The notes under the pieces are model-generated. The model did no database searches, had not been told where the DNA came from, and saw only the letters and a program-made list of their open reading frames with translations. Positions 41,780 to 49,490 of a DNA stretch of 64,000 nt are shown here, piece after piece. Numbering within the stretch: position 1 is the stretch's first letter; each line of letters begins with the position of its first letter. Position numbers and translations under genes: made by a program. The DNA comes from CP2-2F sp034436355 (lineage in GTDB: Bacteria; Chloroflexota; Anaerolineae; Aggregatilineales; UBA2796), in assembly GCA_034436355.1 (NCBI GenBank), contig DAOTVQ010000044.1, positions 1-64,000 of the forward strand, in the 5' to 3' direction.

Positions 41780-44579
41780 CGGCTGCCTCCATCTCTGCCC
41801 AGTTACTGCCAATGTTCACCTCAGCACGCAGTGGCACGCTTAGCGTGTAGGCGCCCTCCATAGTGGCGCGGACGAGCGGCACAAGGCGCGGCAGTTCCTC
41901 AGTCGGCACTTCCAGCACCAACTCATCATGCACCTGCAAGATCAGGTGTGCGCGGAAGCCGCCTTCGTGCAGCGCACGGTGCAGATGAATGGTTGCCACT
42001 TTCATGATGTCAGCGGCGGTGCCTTGAATGGGCATATTGATCGCCTCACGCTCGATGCGGGCAATGTCCTGCTGCCGAAGGGGCGGATCGGCGCTTAGGG
42101 CGCTGAAATCGCGCCGCCTGCCTAGCAAGGTCTCAAGGTAGCCCTGTGCCTTCGCCTGCACCTTCGACTCATCAAGGTAGCGGCGCACGCCGGGCAGCCG
42201 TGCAAAATAGTTCTGGATGAACTGTTCTGCCTCTGCACGGTTAAGTTCACTTTCACGGGCAAGGCGCTGCGCTCCCATGCCATACAGCAAGCCGAAATTC
42301 ACGCGCTTGGCAAAGTAGCGCTGCTCTTTGCTGACGGCGTCGTATGGCACGTTGCTGACCAAAGCGGCTGTGGCACGGTGAATATCGCGCTCTTCACGGA
42401 ATGCCTGTTGCAGGGCAGCATCGCCGCTGTAATGTGCTAAAATGCGTAGCTCGATCTGGCTGTAATCGGTGCTGAGCAGGTGGCAGCCTTCAGGTGCAAT
42501 GAAGGCACGCCGCACGCGCCGCCCTTCCTCCGTGCGGATCGGGATGTTCTGCAAGTTCGGATTCTCACTGCTCAGCCTGCCCGTCACCGCACCCATCTGC
42601 CGATAGGTGGTGTGGACGCGCCCATTCGGATCAGCTTGGCGCGGCAAAGCAAGCACATAGGTGCTGTGCAGCTTATCTAAGGCGCGCCAATCGGCAAGCA
42701 GTGGGATGATCGGGTGCTGATCGCGCAGCAGTTCCAGCGCGTCGGCATCCAGCGAGTTGCCATGCTGTGCTTTTCGCAGCCCTTTGGTGGGCAGCTTCAG
42801 CTTGCCAAATAAGACATCGTTCAACTGTTTCAGGCTGCCGATGTTGAACGGTTCACCTGCCAACTCTTGGATTTGGCGCTCAATCTCGGCAAGGCGTTCG
42901 GTAAATTCGGCGCTGAGCGCGGCAAGGTAGGGCAGATCGATCAGCGCGCCGTGTGCGTTCATCTCGGCGAGGATTGGCACCAGCGGCAGCTCAACCGTTT
43001 GGTAAAGCTGCCAGAGGTTCGCCTTGTGCAGATCGGTGCGCGTGGCATCAATCAGGCGGAAGGTGAAGACGGCATCGGCAGCGGCGTAGGGTGCAGCGTT
43101 TGTCACAGGCACGCGATCCATCGTAATTTGCGCTTTACCCTTACCGATCAGCGCATCAATTTTCGTCATGCGGACGCCAAAACGGATGCGGGCAGAATCT
43201 TTCAGGCTGTGGCGGCGCTCAGGCTGCAAAAGCGCTTCGGCAAGCTGTGTATCGTAGGCGAGCGGCTGCACCCTGATGCCGTAGCGCGCCAGCACATTCA
43301 GGTCATACGGTGCATTGTGGGCAGCCTTCGGAAGGTTGGGATTGGTCAGAGCGGGCTTGAGCGCCTCAATGACATCGGATAAGGGCAGTTGGCGCTCAGC
43401 CATCTCTGGCAGATGTCCAACAGGAATGTAGTAACCGTCCTCAGCGTTGATCGCCAACGAAATGCCGACCAGATCAGCAAAATTGGCATCGGTGCCGGTC
43501 GTTTCGGTGTCAAAGGCAATCCATGAGGCAGCGTCGAGGCGTGCGGTCAGGTCGTAGAGTGCCTCAGGCGTATCCACAATATGCGTCGTGAAAGTTTTCT
43601 CGGCAGGCGTCAGGCTCGGATCATCATCGGGATGAACCTCAACTTTGCGCGCCACCTGAGACTCGCTGAATAGCGACATCTGCTCGCTCTCACGCGGCGG
43701 CGGCGGTGCGGGTGGTTGCAAGCGGCGGATGAGCGAGTTGAACTCCAGTTCGCGGAAAAGCGCCAGCACCTTTTCATGGTCAAAATCTTGGGCAACACAG
43801 CGCGTTAGGTCAAAGGGAATCTCAAGGTTGGTGTAGATGGTGGCAAGTTGGCGGCTCAGGAAGGCGCTTTCGCGTCCTGCGATCAGCTTGGCGCGAATTT
43901 TTTCAGAGATCAGGGGCAGGTTTTCGTAAATGCCCTCCAGCGTGCCATACACTTGCAGCAGCGGCGGTGCCGTCTTCTCGCCAATGCCCTTCACGCCGGG
44001 AATGTTATCGGAGCTATCGCCAACCAAGCCTTTGTAGTCTGGCACTTGCTCAGGCTTTACGCCCAATTTGGCGTAGACGCCATCTGCGTTGTAGAGCTTG
44101 CTGCCGCCGCCGCGTTCGGGCAGCTCTACGGTAGTCTCTGCATTCACCAACTGGAACAGGTCTTGATCGCCCGTCACGATATGCACATGCACGCCCTGAG
44201 CATTGGCTTGGCGCGCCACCGTGCCGATCACGTCGTCCGCCTCAAAGCCTTCGCGCTCTAAGATCGGGATGTTGAATGCCTCTACCAGTTGGCGAATGCG
44301 CCCAAGCTGAAAGGCAAGCGAGGGATCCATTGCCTCACGTTGAATTTTATAGTCAGGGAAAACATTCTCACGCCCGCTCAGCCCTTGATCAAAGGCGACG
44401 GCAAGGTATTGCGGCGGCGATTCGGCGCGCAGAATATCAAGCAGGGTGCGCGCAAAGCCGAGCGTGGCGGTGGTTGGTTCGCCGCTGGCAGTCACTAAAT
44501 CGCGCTGCTGGCTGTGAAAATTGCGGTAGGCAACCGCGTGACCGTCGATAATGACCAGGCGCGGGTGGGCTTCAGACAT
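41757..44579 (-). CDS. polA: DNA polymerase I with active proofreading motifs
   Basis: This 940-residue polymerase has three domains. The 5'-3' exonuclease (1-290) includes VTGDQDLFQLV and KGLVGDSSDNIPGVKGIGEKT. The 3'-5' exonuclease (about 330-520) has the DTETTG, HNAPYDLNVL and YAAADAVFTF acidic residues kept, so proofreading should be active. The polymerase has STDYSQIELRILAHYSGD, RYFAKRVNFGLLYGMG and LQVHDELVLEVP. The start may be the ATG at 44579 or the one nine bases upstream. The -10 TACAAT for this gene lies at 44624-44629 on the minus strand. It is divergent from mutL. Confidence 0.97.
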   Translation of the reverse strand: MSEAHPRLVIIDGHAVAYRNFHSQQRDLVTASGEPTTATLGFARTLLDILRAESPPQYLAVAFDQGLSGRENVFPDYKIQREAMDPSLAFQLGRIRQLVEAFNIPILEREGFEADDVIGTVARQANAQGVHVHIVTGDQDLFQLVNAETTVELPERGGGSKLYNADGVYAKLGVKPEQVPDYKGLVGDSSDNIPGVKGIGEKTAPPLLQVYGTLEGIYENLPLISEKIRAKLIAGRESAFLSRQLATIYTNLEIPFDLTRCVAQDFDHEKVLALFRELEFNSLIRRLQPPAPPPPRESEQMSLFSESQVARKVEVHPDDDPSLTPAEKTFTTHIVDTPEALYDLTARLDAASWIAFDTETTGTDANFADLVGISLAINAEDGYYIPVGHLPEMAERQLPLSDVIEALKPALTNPNLPKAAHNAPYDLNVLARYGIRVQPLAYDTQLAEALLQPERRHSLKDSARIRFGVRMTKIDALIGKGKAQITMDRVPVTNAAPYAAADAVFTFRLIDATRTDLHKANLWQLYQTVELPLVPILAEMNAHGALIDLPYLAALSAEFTERLAEIERQIQELAGEPFNIGSLKQLNDVLFGKLKLPTKGLRKAQHGNSLDADALELLRDQHPIIPLLADWRALDKLHSTYVLALPRQADPNGRVHTTYRQMGAVTGRLSSENPNLQNIPIRTEEGRRVRRAFIAPEGCHLLSTDYSQIELRILAHYSGDAALQQAFREERDIHRATAALVSNVPYDAVSKEQRYFAKRVNFGLLYGMGAQRLARESELNRAEAEQFIQNYFARLPGVRRYLDESKVQAKAQGYLETLLGRRRDFSALSADPPLRQQDIARIEREAINMPIQGTAADIMKVATIHLHRALHEGGFRAHLILQVHDELVLEVPTEELPRLVPLVRATMEGAYTLSVPLRAEVNIGSNWAEMEAADVWLAQN

Positions 44580-44623
44580 GGCACACATTTCCCGTTAAAC
44601 TAAAACGGATGTTCATAAGCGGT

Positions 44624-44629
44624 ATTGTA
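44624..44629 (-). promoter_or_regulatory. -10 element of polA
   Basis: On the minus strand the sequence GGCTACAATACC contains TACAAT, 45 bases before the polA ATG. No good -35 is visible. Confidence 0.5.
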
Positions 44630-44705
44630 GCCGAAAAGTGCCACAATCTCTAGCGCTGAGGAATTTTTCAAGCACATCCGCTATGCTCAACGCGCACAAA
44701 TGGGC

Positions 44706-44711
44706 TACAAT
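44706..44711 (+). promoter_or_regulatory. -10 element of mutL
   Basis: TACAAT in GGGCTACAATCCT lies 23 bases upstream of the mutL ATG. It mirrors the divergent polA element 80 bases away. Confidence 0.55.
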
Positions 44712-44733
44712 CCTACGCTGTGGAGAATGCTCT

Positions 44734-46503
44734 ATGCCTATTCGTATTTTACCCGAAGTAGTTGCCGCCCAGATCGCTGCTGGCGAGGTGGTTGAACGCC
44801 CTGCTTCCGTTGTGAAAGAGCTGATCGAAAACGCCCTAGATGCACAGGCGCGCAGCATTCGTGTCGAGGTGCAAGGCGGCGGGCGCAAGCTGATCCGCAT
44901 TAGCGATGATGGCTGCGGCATTCCCGCCGCCGAGGCGCCGCTTGCCTTTGCACGGCACGCAACCAGCAAGCTGCAAAAGATTGACGATCTGGATCACATT
45001 CAGACGTTGGGCTTTCGCGGTGAGGCGTTGGCAAGCATTGCCAGCGTAGCGCGGGTGACGCTGCTGACGCGCCACGCGGATGAGCCTGTTGGCAGCTTGC
45101 TGCGCCTTGAAGGCGGGCAGATTCTGGAGCAGCGCGCTGAAGGTGCGCCCAACGGTACCGTCCTCACCGTGGAAGATTTATTCTTCAACACGCCGGCACG
45201 CCTCAAATTCCTGAAGGCAGAGGCAACCGAACGCCGCCACATTGACAGTGTGCTGACGCGCTACGCGATGGCATACCCGGACGTGCGCTTCAGCCTTGTG
45301 CAGGATGGGCGCGCCAGCTTTGCCACCACCGGCAATGGCAGCCTTGCTGACGTGCTGGTGGAAGCGCTCGGCTTGGATATGATGCGTGAGATGCTGCCCG
45401 TGCAGCCGCCTGAGGACGCAGCCGCACCAATTGCCGTCTATGGCTATACCAGCACGCCGAACCTGCACCGCAACACACGCGCCTACATCACACTGTTCGT
45501 TAATGGACGACACGTGCAGGATTCCAGCCTGAGCTATGCCGTCTCGCAGGCATATCACACGCTCATGCCCGATGATCGGCATCCTGTGGCTGTGCTGATG
45601 ATCGTCTTGCCGCCTTCCGAAGTAGATGTAAATGTGCATCCCACAAAGGCGGAAGTGCGTTTCCGCGCCCCAGAAGCGGTCTTTAGCGCGGTGCAGCGTG
45701 CGGTGCGGCGCGCCGTACTCGGTACAGGCGGCGGTGCGCCGCACCTCTCAGGCTTTGCGCCGCAAACTGCCGACCCAAACCGTCCATGGCGTGCCTTGAG
45801 CGTGCCGCAAGGCAGCACCCAGAGCGCCCTGCACTTACCCACTGAAGATGTGGGGCGCTATTCGCAGCAGACGCCGCCTGCCGATGAGCCGAATGCCGCC
45901 ATAGATGAGCCACCGCGCCCGCGCAGTCTGCCGCCCATGCGGATTGTGGGACAGTTGGCGGCAACTTACATCATCGCGGAAGCGCCGGCGGGCATGTATT
46001 TGATCGATCAGCACGCCGCCCACGAGCGCATTCTTTATGAGCAGTACATGAGCGATCAGGCGCGCCGCAAGCCAAGCGCCCAGCGCACTTTGCAGCCCTT
46101 CACGCTCACCGTGCCGCCCACAACGCTGCGCCTGCTTGAAGAAAAGGCGGAGTCCATGCAGGCGGCGGGCTTTGAGATCGAGCCGTTCGGCGCAAACATG
46201 GTACGCATCCATGCGGTGCCAGCCGCCCTAACCAAATATGATCCGATGGAGGCAGTTGCCGAAGTGCTGGCAGACCTTGAAGGCGGCAGAGAGGCGGGCG
46301 ACTCCGCCTTTGAGGCACAGCTTGTGCTGCGCATCTGCAAGGCGGCAGCCGTGAAGGCAGGGCAAATCCTCAGCTATAGCGAGATGAACGACCTGCTGCG
46401 CCAGCTTGAACGCTGTGAGCATCCGCTAAGCTGCCCACACGGGCGCCCAACCCTGATCCACATCAGCGCAGCGCAGTTGGCAAAAGAATTTGGCAGGACG
46501 TAG
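44734..46503 (+). CDS. mutL: DNA mismatch repair protein MutL, nicking type
   Basis: The 589-residue protein couples MutS recognition to strand incision. The GHKL ATPase (1-330) has VVERPASVVKELIENALDA, ISDDGCGIP, FARHATSK and LGFRGEALASIAS. The C-terminal dimer domain carries the endonuclease motif DQHAAHERILYE and the zinc-region motifs KAAVKAGQ and CPHGRPT, so this MutL should nick DNA itself, as in bacteria without MutH. The ATG at 44734 has GGAG eight bases upstream and TACAAT just before. mutS is not in the window. A bidirectional terminator follows. Confidence 0.97.
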   Translation: MPIRILPEVVAAQIAAGEVVERPASVVKELIENALDAQARSIRVEVQGGGRKLIRISDDGCGIPAAEAPLAFARHATSKLQKIDDLDHIQTLGFRGEALASIASVARVTLLTRHADEPVGSLLRLEGGQILEQRAEGAPNGTVLTVEDLFFNTPARLKFLKAEATERRHIDSVLTRYAMAYPDVRFSLVQDGRASFATTGNGSLADVLVEALGLDMMREMLPVQPPEDAAAPIAVYGYTSTPNLHRNTRAYITLFVNGRHVQDSSLSYAVSQAYHTLMPDDRHPVAVLMIVLPPSEVDVNVHPTKAEVRFRAPEAVFSAVQRAVRRAVLGTGGGAPHLSGFAPQTADPNRPWRALSVPQGSTQSALHLPTEDVGRYSQQTPPADEPNAAIDEPPRPRSLPPMRIVGQLAATYIIAEAPAGMYLIDQHAAHERILYEQYMSDQARRKPSAQRTLQPFTLTVPPTTLRLLEEKAESMQAAGFEIEPFGANMVRIHAVPAALTKYDPMEAVAEVLADLEGGREAGDSAFEAQLVLRICKAAAVKAGQILSYSEMNDLLRQLERCEHPLSCPHGRPTLIHISAAQLAKEFGRT

Positions 46504-46509
46504 AAAACA

Positions 46510-46539
46510 AAAAGCGCCGAAATCACTCACGGCGCTTTT
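46510..46539. terminator. Bidirectional Rho-independent terminator between mutL and tRNA-fMet
   Basis: AAAAGCGCCG and CGGCGCTTTT form a perfect 10-bp stem with a 10-base loop. The A-tract on one side and T-tract on the other let it serve both mutL (stop at 46503) and the convergent tRNA (3' end at 46549). Confidence 0.88.
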
Positions 46540-46548
46540 CTCTATGTG

Positions 46549-46620
46549 TAGCGGGGGCAGGATTCGAACCTGCGACCTCCGGGTTATGAGCCCGACGAGC
46601 TGCCACTGCTCTACCCCGCG
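46549..46620 (-). tRNA. Initiator tRNA-fMet (CAT anticodon)
   Basis: The 72-base cloverleaf folds by eye: acceptor CGCGGGG/CCCCGCT, D stem GAGC/GCTC, anticodon stem TCGGG/CCCGG around loop CTCATAA, and T arm GCAGG-TTCGAAT-CCTGC. The 1-72 position is a C-U mismatch and three consecutive G-C pairs border the anticodon loop. Both are hallmarks of initiator rather than elongator tRNA-Met. CCA is not encoded. A strong promoter lies upstream and a terminator downstream. Confidence 0.93.
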
Positions 46621-46634
46621 TCGTTATGTTGAAT

Positions 46635-46663
46635 AGTATAGCAGGATCAGCGCGCCTTGTAAA
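46635..46663 (-). promoter_or_regulatory. Promoter of tRNA-fMet
   Basis: On the minus strand: TTTACA (46658-46663), 17 bases, TATACT (46635-46640) preceded by TGC. The mature tRNA begins 14 bases further downstream. Confidence 0.8.
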
Positions 46664-46792
46664 GGGTGGGATTTTAATGTGTAGTGATAACCCACCCTAT
46701 CGCGCCCTCTCCATTTTCAAGTGACCCGTCTTCGTGGTATGCTTATAAGGTAAGCTGCTTATGCCGAGCTGCCGTGGCGCAGGAGGTACGTT

Positions 46793-47464
46793 TTGAACAC
46801 AGAAGACTTTATCCGCCGCCGTCCGGTTTATCTGCTGCTGGATACCTCTGGCTCAATGCGTGGCGCACCGATTCAAGCGGTGCAGCAGGGCGTCACCATG
46901 ATTCACCAAGAGCTGATGAACAATCCACACGCCATTGAGACGGTTTACCTGAGCGTGATTACCTTTGCCGATAATGCACAGCAGATTGTGCGCCTGTGTT
47001 CGGTGGAGGAGTTTAAGCCGCCCACCTTGCGCGCTGAAGGTAGCACCGCACTGGGTGCGGCGATCACGCTGCTGGGGCAGGCATTCGAGCGTGAGTTGAT
47101 CCCAAACAGCGAAGGGCGCAAAGGCGATTACCGCCCCTTAATTTTCCTGCTGACGGATGGCGCACCGACCGATGATTGGCGCCCGCCGATCACGGCTTTC
47201 AAGGCGCAGCGCAGCAGCAAGATCGGCGCGTTTGTGGCGCTGGGCTGTGGCACCAATGTGAACACCGCCATCTTGAAGGAAATTACCAACGATGTGCTTT
47301 ACATGAAAGATACCAGCCCTGACGCGCTCAAGCAGTTTTTTCGGTGGGTCTCTTCCAGCATTCAAAAAACCAGCCAGCGCATTGAAGCACGCCCTGAGGA
47401 AGGCGCGCTAGAGGCAATGCCGCTGCCGCCCGTCATGAAGTGGGATCGCAGCACAACCAGTTAA
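46793..47464 (+). CDS. von Willebrand factor A protein, TerY-like
   Basis: This 223-residue soluble vWA protein has an intact MIDAS: DTSGSM near residue 17, EGSTALGAAI and LLTDGAPTDDW. It resembles TerY, which in other bacteria is encoded with a PP2C phosphatase and a protein kinase as the TerY-P triad linked to tellurite or stress response. The TTG start is supported by AGGAGG six bases upstream. The PP2C gene follows 24 bases later, but no kinase gene is near. The substrate protein of the system is unknown. Confidence 0.82.
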   Translation: MNTEDFIRRRPVYLLLDTSGSMRGAPIQAVQQGVTMIHQELMNNPHAIETVYLSVITFADNAQQIVRLCSVEEFKPPTLRAEGSTALGAAITLLGQAFERELIPNSEGRKGDYRPLIFLLTDGAPTDDWRPPITAFKAQRSSKIGAFVALGCGTNVNTAILKEITNDVLYMKDTSPDALKQFFRWVSSSIQKTSQRIEARPEEGALEAMPLPPVMKWDRSTTS

Positions 47465-47488
47465 GCGAAGCGTATAGTAACTAGCCCT

Positions 47489-48796
47489 ATGCCGCCAATC
47501 ATTCACCTTGTGGTAGACCCACGCGGATGGGCAACACCACTCGATGCGGAAATGCTCACCGCCCTGATGCAGGCCCGTTTGCGTGGTTACGCACCGTTGG
47601 CTGTTCAAACGCGCCTGCTGGGTGAAGGCTGGGCGGCAAATTTGCCCTATGAAGAAGCCATCGTCTTGCTAGTCCTCTCCCGCCCGTTGGCAGAGGGCTG
47701 GCAAGCACCGCTGGAGGCATGGCTGAACGACCAGCACCGTCTGTACATCGCTTTTTTTGATGGCGCGGAAGTGACCGACTTACGCACCCTGGCTGACCTC
47801 ACCGCCAGCCAACCAATTCCGCGGGCGCCTTATCGCGTTCTTGCGCAAACCACCTACGGGCTAGATTCTGCCCTAGAATGGTTTGAGGGCGTGCTGAACA
47901 AGATGCAGCCTGCCTTCGTGCCAGAAGCGCCACCGCCGCCGGTTCGCATCGCTGCAACGCGCTGGCGCAACTTGCCAAGCAACACGCAAGATATCCATGC
48001 CTATCCGGATCAGGTTACGCTTTCGGCACGCGGTGCGCAGAACTACAGCCTAATCGGCGCTAGCCACCGCGGCAAAACACATGCCCACCACGGCACCTTC
48101 CGCGATGATGCCGTGGCGCTTGGCACCACGCCCGCTTGGAATATCCTTGCCGTTGCCGATGGCGCCGGCACAGCCTCTTTAGCGCGTGTCGGCGCCAACC
48201 TTGCTGTCAACAGTGCGATTGCCGCCATTTGTGAAAGCGCGCCACCGCTGCCTGCACCGGATGACCTCGGTCGGGCAATTTGGGCAGGGCTAGAGGCAGC
48301 CTACCACGCCTTGTTCAGCTTTGCGACTGCTGAAAACGTCGCAATCAGTGACCTGAACACCACCCTCCAACTGTTGATCCACTTTCCCCTAGAAACAAGC
48401 TGCTTTGTTGGGGTGGTACATGTGGGTGATGGTTTGGTGGTGGCAGAGGCAGTAGATGGGCAAATCTATCCACTCACCGAACCAGACACTGATCCGGACG
48501 ACAGCGGGCGCACCCTCTTCCTGACCAGCGCACCGCTCAATCAGTGGAAGCGGCGTACCAAAGTGTACCAATTTGATGAACGCTTGAGCGTCGTTGCCTT
48601 GATGACCGACGGACTCTCCAGTGATCTAGAACCCTATGATGAACTGTTGCAGCCAAACCTGTTCGGTGCGCTGCGAGCGCGTGTGCTGTGCTATCCCTTG
48701 CGGCAGCGCGAAAATGCCCTGCTCAGCTTCATCAGCTATGAACGGCGCGGCTCGTTCGATGACCGCACGCTGGCTATCCTTGCGCGGGAAGGTTAA
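47489..48796 (+). CDS. PP2C-type protein phosphatase with novel N-terminal domain
   Basis: The C-terminal region (about 180-430) is a PP2C-type Ser/Thr phosphatase of the TerY-P kind. It contains GASHRGKTHAHHGTF, RDDA, the metal motifs VADGAG, HVGDGLVV and MTDGLSSD, and the final DDRTLAI, so all metal ligands appear present. Residues 1-150 do not match a family I know. They look alpha/beta, with VLLVLSRPLAEGWQAPLEAW and HRLYIAFFDGAEVTDLRTLA. A Pro-rich linker joins the two parts. The gene follows the vWA gene and lacks a clear ribosome binding site, which suggests coupling. Confidence 0.8.
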   Translation: MPPIIHLVVDPRGWATPLDAEMLTALMQARLRGYAPLAVQTRLLGEGWAANLPYEEAIVLLVLSRPLAEGWQAPLEAWLNDQHRLYIAFFDGAEVTDLRTLADLTASQPIPRAPYRVLAQTTYGLDSALEWFEGVLNKMQPAFVPEAPPPPVRIAATRWRNLPSNTQDIHAYPDQVTLSARGAQNYSLIGASHRGKTHAHHGTFRDDAVALGTTPAWNILAVADGAGTASLARVGANLAVNSAIAAICESAPPLPAPDDLGRAIWAGLEAAYHALFSFATAENVAISDLNTTLQLLIHFPLETSCFVGVVHVGDGLVVAEAVDGQIYPLTEPDTDPDDSGRTLFLTSAPLNQWKRRTKVYQFDERLSVVALMTDGLSSDLEPYDELLQPNLFGALRARVLCYPLRQRENALLSFISYERRGSFDDRTLAILAREG

Positions 48797-48949
48797 AGAC
48801 CATTGCCCTATTCCCCTGCTAACAGGTTTATCTTTTCTAACCCGCTTCACCAAAACGTATAGCGTAACGTTTAGTACATCTAACTTGACACTTTAACGCT
48901 TTTCTACCTACCCGATCTTTTTTGTGATCAGGCGGCGTTCGCCTTGCGC

Positions 48950-48955
48950 TACAAT
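48950..48955 (+). promoter_or_regulatory. -10 element of the third SpoIIAA-like gene
   Basis: TACAAT in TTGCGCTACAATCTG lies 39 bases upstream of the ATG at 48995. No matching -35 is obvious. Confidence 0.5.
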
Positions 48956-48994
48956 CTGAATTTGGTGATTGTGCGCAAGGAAGGATTTATTCCA

Positions 48995-49402
48995 ATGCCT
49001 GTTCATGTTGAACGGTATGATGATACCAATTTAATTGTGCTATCGACCTTTTTGGGCGATGTGGGGCGTGCGGATGTTGAAGAGGTGCTGGCAACCTATC
49101 TGAACTATCTGGATAATTCTGATCGGCTGGTTCACTTCATCGCGGATATGCGCTCCTTCGGCAAAGTCAACGGCTTTGCCTTAAGTGAAATGAAGCCGCT
49201 GCGCCAAATTATGCAGCACCCGCGCATGGGCTATTCGGTTGTGGTTGGCGCCAAACCACTGGTGCATTTTGTGCTGAAGGTGCTGGTGCAGACTTTCCGC
49301 TTGCGTTATGCGCTTTTTGGCGATGTCGAAGAAGGGGCGCGCTATCTGCGTGAGGTGATTCGCATTCATGGGTATGATCAGATCAAGCCTGATCAACCTT
49401 AG
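48995..49402 (+). CDS. SpoIIAA/STAS-like protein, third paralogue
   Basis: The 135-residue protein opens MPVHVERYDDTNLIVLSTFL, parallel to the tandem pair at 27607 and 28026, and shares the pattern of a DMRSFG strand (DVREF in the pair), a central YSVVVGAKPLVHFVLKVLVQ helix and a final EEGARYLREVI helix. The copy is divergent, so it is older than the tandem duplication. AAGGAAGGA ten bases before the ATG marks the start and excludes the longer frame. It precedes the frameshifted histidine kinase, with which it may have partnered. Confidence 0.6.
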   Translation: MPVHVERYDDTNLIVLSTFLGDVGRADVEEVLATYLNYLDNSDRLVHFIADMRSFGKVNGFALSEMKPLRQIMQHPRMGYSVVVGAKPLVHFVLKVLVQTFRLRYALFGDVEEGARYLREVIRIHGYDQIKPDQP

Positions 49403-49490
49403 CCAAGAGCCTTCAGAGCCACGTGCCGATCAATCCCTATACTCAGGGCGGCACTCAACCCTTCGGTGAATTCGGAAAGCATGAGCCGTG

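Noticed and set aside
47489..47940. Possible TIR-like domain on the PP2C protein
   Set aside because: The VLLVLSRPLAEGW segment loosely recalls TIR, but the N-terminal strand and catalytic Glu context are not convincing, so it is listed as an unknown domain.
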